Source: Globodera rostochiensis
Taxonomy: Eukaryota; Nematoda; Chromadorea; Rhabditida; Heteroderidae
DNA: 64,000 nt
Assembly (NCBI GenBank): GCA_018350325.1
Contig: JAEVLN010000055.1
Span: 91,263-155,262 of the forward strand
Reading direction: 5' to 3'
Made by a program: the position numbers and the translations under genes. Shown piece after piece: positions 58,365 through 64,000 of the stretch (the stretch's first letter is position 1; each line of letters opens with the position of its first letter). The notes under the pieces were generated by a model, which did no database searches, was not told where the DNA came from, and saw only the letters and a program-made list of their open reading frames with translations.

Positions 58365-59819
58365 ACAAAAGTAGTGGCCATATAATTTATTTTATTAGCT
58401 GTTTCTATTTTTACTTTTATTTTTGCATATGAATTATATAACAGTAATGCAATGTAATTTTTTCAAAAGATCCTTTAGTTAAATTTATTTTTGTTCACAA
58501 AAAATGGATATACAGAATAAATGAAGTTTTTTTTGTTGACTTCTTTGGCTCTGTTTCAAAATTTTGTTTTATCTTTTATAAATAATAATAACAGTGGACA
58601 TTAACAAAACAAAATCGCTAAATCTTGATTTTCAGTTATTAATAATTATTAAATTTCTTTAAGATTTTGTTTTACTCTAAATTTCTTTTATTTCTTTTTC
58701 CTTTTAAAAATATTTGCTTAAATTTTTTCGGAAAAAAAAATTTGTTTTATTAATGCTAGCCTGAAGCTAATATGATTATTAATACCTACCACCTACACAA
58801 TAAATTTTTCTTCGACTTTTATCTTCCATGAGCTTTAACAGCCTGTTTCGTGGCCCTTGTTCGTTCGATGATAGGTATATTATTATTAATTCACATTTGC
58901 TGTTGCAGACGCTGTTATGCTTTAATTTTTTGATTATGAATAAATTTAGTTGAATTGCGGTTACTTCTTAGGACTTCGCTTGAGTGAGGGACTTTCCATA
59001 AGCACTTTGATTATGAAGTTGTATTATTATAAGCTCGAAATTTAATTTTGCTTGATCGTTACTCATTTTTTTGGTACATAAAACTATAAATTATTATGCA
59101 ACAAATTATTTTATAATTTATTTTCATAATGCAAATCAGAACACTACAATAACTTAACATGTTTTTATTTATCTATAAACTTTAAGATGTAATTTATCAT
59201 AGTTCTGTGCTGATAAGCATTAAAGAATATCTTCAAATAGGTATAATAATAAATTCATTAAAACAAAATGTAAAATTTATTTACAAATAAACTAATAAAT
59301 AATTGTTATTTTATATTCTTTACTACATTGAGAAAGCCAATCACCATTTTGTTTTGCTTTACATTGGTAAAAATAATGGACTGCATAAAGTAATAAAAAA
59401 AAGAAAATTTGATTGTTAACATTTTTTTGTTTAGATAATGAAAAGTGCTCCCTGTCGGAATATTTCAGTTTTTTGACCAACTCTTTTCCAAAAAGTTCTG
59501 ATTTCAAACTAATGTTCATTGGAATTTGCTATCGATGTTTCTTTTTGAAACTTTTTAATTTTCTATTAATTTAATCATTTTAAAAACAATATTATTAATG
59601 ATATATTTTATAATAGTTGGGTTGCCGCTGTTGTTACATATTTGTAATATTTGCATTCACTTTAATTCAGGGCTGCGATCTCATCATTTTTATGTTAACT
59701 TCGCTTCATTCGTTATATTTATTGGTACTAACAGTTGATTTGAGCAAATTTCTGTCACAAATAAACATTTTTACATAAATTTTTTGCGCGCGATTTTTCA
59801 AAATGTTTTTGGAAAAAGG
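58365..59819. other. T-rich DNA, no gene seen
   Basis: Contains a short repeat (58884-58920: TTATTATTAATTCACATTTG, CTGTTGCAGA) matching 39750-39785, and a possible 35-bp exon-like stretch at 58840. The 75-codon minus frame (59292-59519) is unrecognised. Confidence 0.4.
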
Positions 59820-60035
59820 GAGGTGGTTTGGCGATGCCGATAAGCGCCGCCGAGAAAATTTGGAATTTTTTACTTAATTCGTTAAGAGATTTGCAACCAA
59901 ATTTGGAAAGAATAGGCACGTCTTGGTGTTTAGTCTGATAACTGCTAAAATTATAAGATTTATTTATGTGAACTAAGATTTTGTTAACTTACATTTTTAT
60001 TGTTTCTGATTTGCACATGGTGCCTCTCTTCCCAT
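59820..60035 (+). repeat. GATA-loop module joined to repeat R6, copy 2
   Basis: The left part (59820-59910) matches the hairpin module of the hAT-type element at 14.85 kb: GGCGATGCCGATAAGCGCCGCC, followed by GAGAAAATTT, ACTTAATTCGTTAAGAGATT and a purine-rich tail. The right part (59910-60030) matches repeat R6 at 9913-10005. The two pieces abut at GAATAGGCACGTCTTGG, so this is either a junction of two insertions or a longer repeat of which each distant copy keeps one part. Confidence 0.75.
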
Positions 60036-61420
60036 GCCCATACAATTGGGAATTTTCTTTTCAGTTTAACTCATTAATTAAATATGTTTTAGAAAATTTC
60101 ATACACATAAATAAAACTTATATTTTAATTTATTTGTTTTATTTATTAGTTACTTCCAGTTTAAAAAATTTTTCTAAAATAGTTGTGAAGAGAGAGACCG
60201 GAGGTGCAATTGAAGATCTATGCTTTAGATTAAAACAAAACATGATAGTAATTTAGTTTTATCAATATCTTGGGTCAATTAGTATCATCTTTTATTAAAT
60301 AAGAAATCAAATTTATCTATTTTGATCGCTGTTTAAAATGATTAAGGCAAATTTTTTATGAACTTAAACATTGCACAAAAAGATTTTATTTTAATCCACC
60401 CACTATTTATTTGGCATTTCTATAAAGGTAGAGCATTTGTTGCACGAATTCTAAATGATTCTTAGTATTAACTGACTTTTCCGTATTTATATTATTTTTT
60501 TTTTGAAATAACCTTTTCTTTATAAGTGAAAAGCCTTGTCTTCAGTTTTTTTATTTATTTGTTTTTGCGTATTAACTTTTAAATATTTTGCATTAACTGT
60601 ATTTTAATATGTGATTTTAGCATCTTTTCCGTTTTAATAAATTTTTAATCAAATTTTAATAGCAGATAATATAAAAAGAGTATTTGCAGTTACAAAATAA
60701 GTTTCTATTGAAAAGGAGCAATTTAAAAAACAGTATTTTATTGAAAAGTAAAATCACCCACACGCTCCCGACGAACTTCACGTTGAGATCGCTCTCGCCC
60801 TTGACCTGTCAGAGAAAAAGTTATGATTTTTCAACCGAAAAATCTTTTTTTGTTATTATTATATTTATGTTGGTCGTACAGGATTTTAAGTGCTACACTA
60901 TTTTGATATCCCTAATATTTATCGTAAAACCTTGAAGTGCATTGAAAATAATTAATTTATTATTTTATTAATTTAGTTTACCTGTTGCTAAAAGCAACTT
61001 TTTGATTTATATTTTTATTTTTTATAGTAAATTCTTATACATTTACCTGAATTGATCTTGAGCTAAGGTGACTGAAAATATTCATTTTACACCACTTTGA
61101 TTATTTTAATAAATATATTAGGTTGTTTTGTTCATTTCGTTGATTTTTCATAATCAATGTTACTGTTTTAGCTGATTGTTTAGAAATAATTATATTAAGA
61201 ATCGTAATATAATTAAATAATTATTGCTTTTGCTCTCTTCACATATTTAATTTAGAATGAATAATATTTGTTAAATTTTTTTTAATTTACTTTTTAAGTT
61301 TTATAAATACATAAAATGTTTTCTCTTTTTATTTTTATTTTGTCATTACTTTTTTTGCACTTAATATTTTGTGGTTTTTGTACCTCTTTGCTTCTGTGTC
61401 AAGCTCTCTCTCTGTTTTAC
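60036..61420. other. T-rich DNA, no gene seen
   Basis: Frames of 83-91 codons at 59981-60256 and 60684-60935 have no recognisable domain. The second includes a GC-richer spot (I-T-H-T-L-P-T-N-F-T-L-R-S-L-S-P-L-T). No splice or promoter pattern that I trust. Confidence 0.35.
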
Positions 61421-61426
61421 TATTTC

Positions 61427-61520
61427 TTGAGAATGTACAAAATCAGATTAAGAAATTTCTTGAGAATGTGCAAAATCAGATTAAGAAATTTCTTGAGTAT
61501 GTGCTATTAAGAAATTTTAA
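61427..61520 (+). repeat. 33-bp tandem repeat, about 2.7 units
   Basis: TTGAGAATGT-CAAAATCAGA and TTAAGAAATTTC recur at 61427, 61460 and 61493 with an exact 33-bp period, so the reading frame is kept: an 11-residue unit F-L-R-M-x-K-I-R-L-R-N repeats in the frame 61316-61510, which otherwise is hydrophobic. The frame-preserving period may be chance; I do not call a gene. Confidence 0.8.
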
Positions 61521-62265
61521 GAACAAGGTTTTTTGACGTTTGACCACTTTTGTGACTCCCACACGTGAAAGGTTCGCGTCAACGAAATATATCATATTGT
61601 GCCTTAAAAGAATAAAGCTAAACTTCGGAGGCGCGCTCTCTAGCAAGTTTGGGATTTGGCTGCGCAATAATGAATATGATAAACCTCGATGGGGTACAAT
61701 CTAGATATTGGATAATTTATAAAAACTCACAACGCTTAATGAGAGTTAAAAAAAAGTTTAAATATTTATAAAACCTAAAATTATAGTAAAATTAAATAAT
61801 TTAAAAGAACAATAAACATCTAAGAAGTTACAAAAACAACTCTACATAAAAATAAAGAAATTTGAATCGTGTAATGAAAACGCCAATTCTAATAGCTAGA
61901 AAATAATTTAATGTGTTGGAACTAAAAAAATAATGTAAATCAAAAATTCTATTAAATATGATTAAAGTGCCACAAATTAATTTAAAATTATTTCAACATC
62001 GAAATGAATAACGCTTAAATAAAACAAAATTGTAAATACAAAAATTATTATTAACCTTAATAAATAATTGACACAAATATATAAACTCTTTTATTTTATA
62101 AATATTTGTTAAATTTAATTCTTTCTTTTAAGAAATTTTAAAATGTAGAACTTTCATTTTTAAATTTAAAAGTAGATTAATTAAAAGACATGTTTTAGCT
62201 GCTACAATCAAAGGTCTGATACTGAGAAGTTAATTTTTTATGATAATTAACAAAGCTAAAAATAA
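61521..62265. other. AT-rich DNA, no gene seen
   Basis: A GC-richer spot at 61610-61670, then strongly A-rich from about 61.7 kb. No feature recognised. Confidence 0.45.
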
Positions 62266-62322
62266 AATAACTTAGAATCTGCGTTTTTAAAAAGCATCTA
62301 CGAGCAAATACAAGCAAGGGAT

Positions 62323-63202
62323 GGCGCCCGGACAATGGACAAACCGACAGTGGACAATTGGTCAGTGCAATCCGACAGTGAGGACAATCCGACAGAAGTG
62401 GACAATCGGACAGTGGACAATTCGACAGTGAATGAAAATTTAAAAAATAAATCGATATGAGAAGGGGGAAACCGTGCTTATTTGAATGGAGCCGGTTTAA
62501 AAAATCCTTAATTTTATTCTATGATCTTAAATCCCGTCAAATCTGTTCTGGCAGTCGGTAAACAATACCTTTAATAAACCAATATGGTAATTGGAGCGGT
62601 GCACGGGGTAAATGGCACTAATGTCCGAATCCCTTTTCCAAGTTCACGCGAGGGATAGACGGATTCCGTTTTCCGTTAAAAAAATTTTCCGTTTTTACAC
62701 AATAATCGACCGTCCCTAGTTCACACTTTTTAACTCTATTTCCTTTCAATGGATATGCTGTGGATTGCCTGGACAACAATTCGTACAATTGTTCGAAATT
62801 CTAAAATGTTCATAAAGCAATTTAGGTCTCAAAATCGTTCTCAAAAAGCATGTTTCGGGTCCGGAATTCAGAATTGGGCGAAATGGGAAATCCGATTCGG
62901 GTTCTACGCCCCGAATATCATTATATGTTAGAAAAATCTTTGAGAGTAATTGCCTATAGAATGCCAGATCCAATTAAATGAAATTTATGTTCAGTAAATT
63001 TAAGGATTTTTTTTAGCCGGCGCCATTCAAATAAGCACGGTTTCCCCCTTCTCATATCGATTTAAATTTTTTAAAATTTTCATTCACTGTCGAATTGTCC
63101 ACTGTCCGATTGTCCACTTCTGTCCGATTGTCCTCACTGTCGGATTGTCCACTGTCCAATTGTCCACTGTCGGATTGTCCACTGTCCAATTGTCCGGACC
63201 CC
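62323..63202. mobile_element. long-inverted-repeat DNA element (880 bp) with 8-bp TSD
   Basis: The termini are GGCGCCCGGACAAT (left) and the complement of GGGGTCCGGACAAT (right). The target duplication CAAGGGAT is exact (62315-62322 and 63203-63210). The inverted arms are about 190 bp (62323-62515 and 63005-63202) and consist of a tandem motif of the form GTGGACAAT-CGACA repeated five or more times, followed by a unique part (GAGAAGGGGGAAACCGTGCT). The number and order of the tandem motifs differ slightly between arms. The core has no transposase. TSD length would fit hAT, P or Merlin elements; the GG-type end does not decide the superfamily. Confidence 0.93.
62648..62717. mobile_element. tiny hAT-type relic nested in the element
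   Basis: About 70 bp flanked by AGTTCAC on both sides (62641-62647 and 62718-62724). It contains AGGGATAGACGG at the left, CCGTCCCT at the right and CGGATTCCGTTTTCCGTTAA inside, closely recalling the ends of the hAT-type element at 14639-15440 (CAGGGATGGGCGG and the ACGGAAAAC repeats). It looks like an internally deleted relative inserted into the core of the larger element. One terminal base pair is uncertain. Confidence 0.6.
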
Positions 63203-63309
63203 CAAGGGATTATTGCCGAGCGTTCATTCAACAATCAGGGGATCGCGTTGCCCTGCCAAAAAAGAGGAAGGTCCTGGGAGAGGCGAAATTAGATCAATTA
63301 AATGCATAA

Positions 63310-64000
63310 AAAGTACATGCAGAATACGACTAAATTATACATACTATTTAACCATAAATTATATAAAATTTTTTAAATTAACGCCAAACACGTTAGTAAA
63401 ATAAAATAAAATATTAAACGTTTTGTTATGGTAAATGCTTATATAATTAACACAAAAATTCATAAAATTAAGCTTAATTATTGACTTTCTGGGCCATCCA
63501 CTTGTAGATTAATCAATGATTAGTTAACTTTATTGATATTGTTTTTTTTCTTACATGTTTAAATAAATAAGCATAGCAGTAATTTAAATACTTAGCGGAG
63601 ATTTAGATGGTTTTGGATACTACTATTTTATTCTTTTTTTAATAAATGAAACATTTACTAGGTCGTATCATAAAAAGGGCGCTTTTTGACTTCTCGATAA
63701 AAAAAGTCATATAAATATTGGTTGAAGCACCCTATTTTTTTATTGCAATATTCCTATCTGAGTATGGCAACTTTGCTGCTGGGGCCATACTCTTAGCTTT
63801 GCATACCGGCGAGATAAAAATTCCCGAACCGGTTTGGTTAAAATCCAAAAACAGTTTTTCCGGTTGTAAACCGGGTTAGAGTGGAGATAGCAGCTCGATT
63901 CATGCGGTGTAAAAGTAGACAGCTGATTCTGCATCGAATACAAAAAACTGCTTTCGTATCCGACAACTCTTCGTCTTTTATGAATTTTGGCTTGAAACGC
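63310..64000. other. AT-rich then GC-richer end of window
   Basis: AT-rich to about 63.65 kb. From 63.66 kb GC rises to the window end, with GAACCGGTTTGG and AAACCGGGTTAGA, a loose inverted pair. The 67-codon minus frame at 63740-63943 (ends near T-K-P-V-R-E-F-L-S-R-R-Y-A-K-L) is unrecognised. This may be the edge of another insertion or of a gene lying beyond the window. Confidence 0.35.

Larger units (their letters stand above)
62266..63309 (+). pseudogene. possible coding exon split by the 62.3-63.2 kb element
   Basis: To the left of the element the frame L-E-S-A-F-L-K-S-I-Y-E-Q-I-Q-A-R is open up to the target site. To the right of the second target copy a frame in the matching phase reads R-D-Y-C-R-A-F-I-Q-Q-S-G-D-R-V-A-L, then P-K-K-R-K-V-L-G-E-A-K-L-D-Q to a TAA at 63307. 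If the element and one copy of CAAGGGAT are removed, the two parts form a single frame of about 52 codons with an ordinary amino-acid mix and a basic P-K-K-R-K-V cluster like a nuclear localisation signal. What I see is the two open flanks; that they were one exon is inference. Family unknown. Confidence 0.3.

Noticed and set aside
62749..62973. Overlapping 60- and 75-codon frames as transposase remnants
   Set aside because: Both lie in the core of the inverted-repeat element but show no transposase motif, and each is the shadow of the other strand.
1..64000. Ciliate germline DNA with eliminated AT-rich segments between coding pieces
   Set aside because: Islands do not show pointer-like repeats at matching borders, and the hAT and mariner-like elements with tRNA-derived sequences fit an animal genome better.

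Overview
This is a eukaryotic, most likely animal, nuclear segment that is very rich in A and T (about three quarters or more by eye). I find no convincing complete protein-coding gene, rRNA or functional tRNA. At this composition random sequence should hold roughly 45 stop-to-stop frames of 60 codons or more, and that is about what the window contains, so frame length alone is not evidence of coding. The best-supported content is mobile and repetitive DNA. The clade is inferred from the mix of hAT-like and Tc1/mariner-like miniature transposons, tRNA-derived pseudogenes, an approximately 107-bp satellite and long gene-poor AT stretches. A small invertebrate with an AT-rich genome (some insects or rotifers) would fit, but I cannot name the organism.

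Layout. 1-9 kb: dispersed repeats in a T-rich then an A-rich stretch, with small GC-richer islands, two of which resemble broken C2H2 zinc fingers (5.0-6.0 kb) and one a P-loop (1.3 kb). 9-16.4 kb: hairpins, short possible exons, and an 802-bp hAT-type miniature element with a perfect 8-bp target duplication and a tRNA-like insert. 16.4-30.9 kb: A-rich DNA with few features and one seven-unit satellite array. 30.9-36.7 kb: two nearly identical 1.83-kb direct repeats flanking a 2.2-kb segment that holds a tRNA-like sequence, a strong hairpin and a C-rich minisatellite. 36.7-62 kb: mostly T-rich DNA with a Tc1/mariner-like miniature element (42.3 kb), hAT-type elements (47.2 and 56.6 kb) and the same satellite in inverted orientation (54.7-55.4 kb). 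62-64 kb: an 880-bp long-inverted-repeat element with a perfect 8-bp target duplication, sitting in what looks like a former reading frame.

Two patterns tie the window together. First, A-rich and T-rich strand domains alternate with fairly sharp switches, and every dispersed repeat pair I could match is direct when both copies lie in domains of the same sign and inverted when the signs differ. Second, islands of 50-180 bp with higher GC and open frames, often bordered by splice-like sequences, are scattered through the AT sea. Some may be exons of genes with long introns or remnants of exons, but most are open in several frames and on both strands, so their coding status is undecided. All gene-like entries are therefore low confidence; the transposons, repeats and satellites are well supported by direct sequence comparison.
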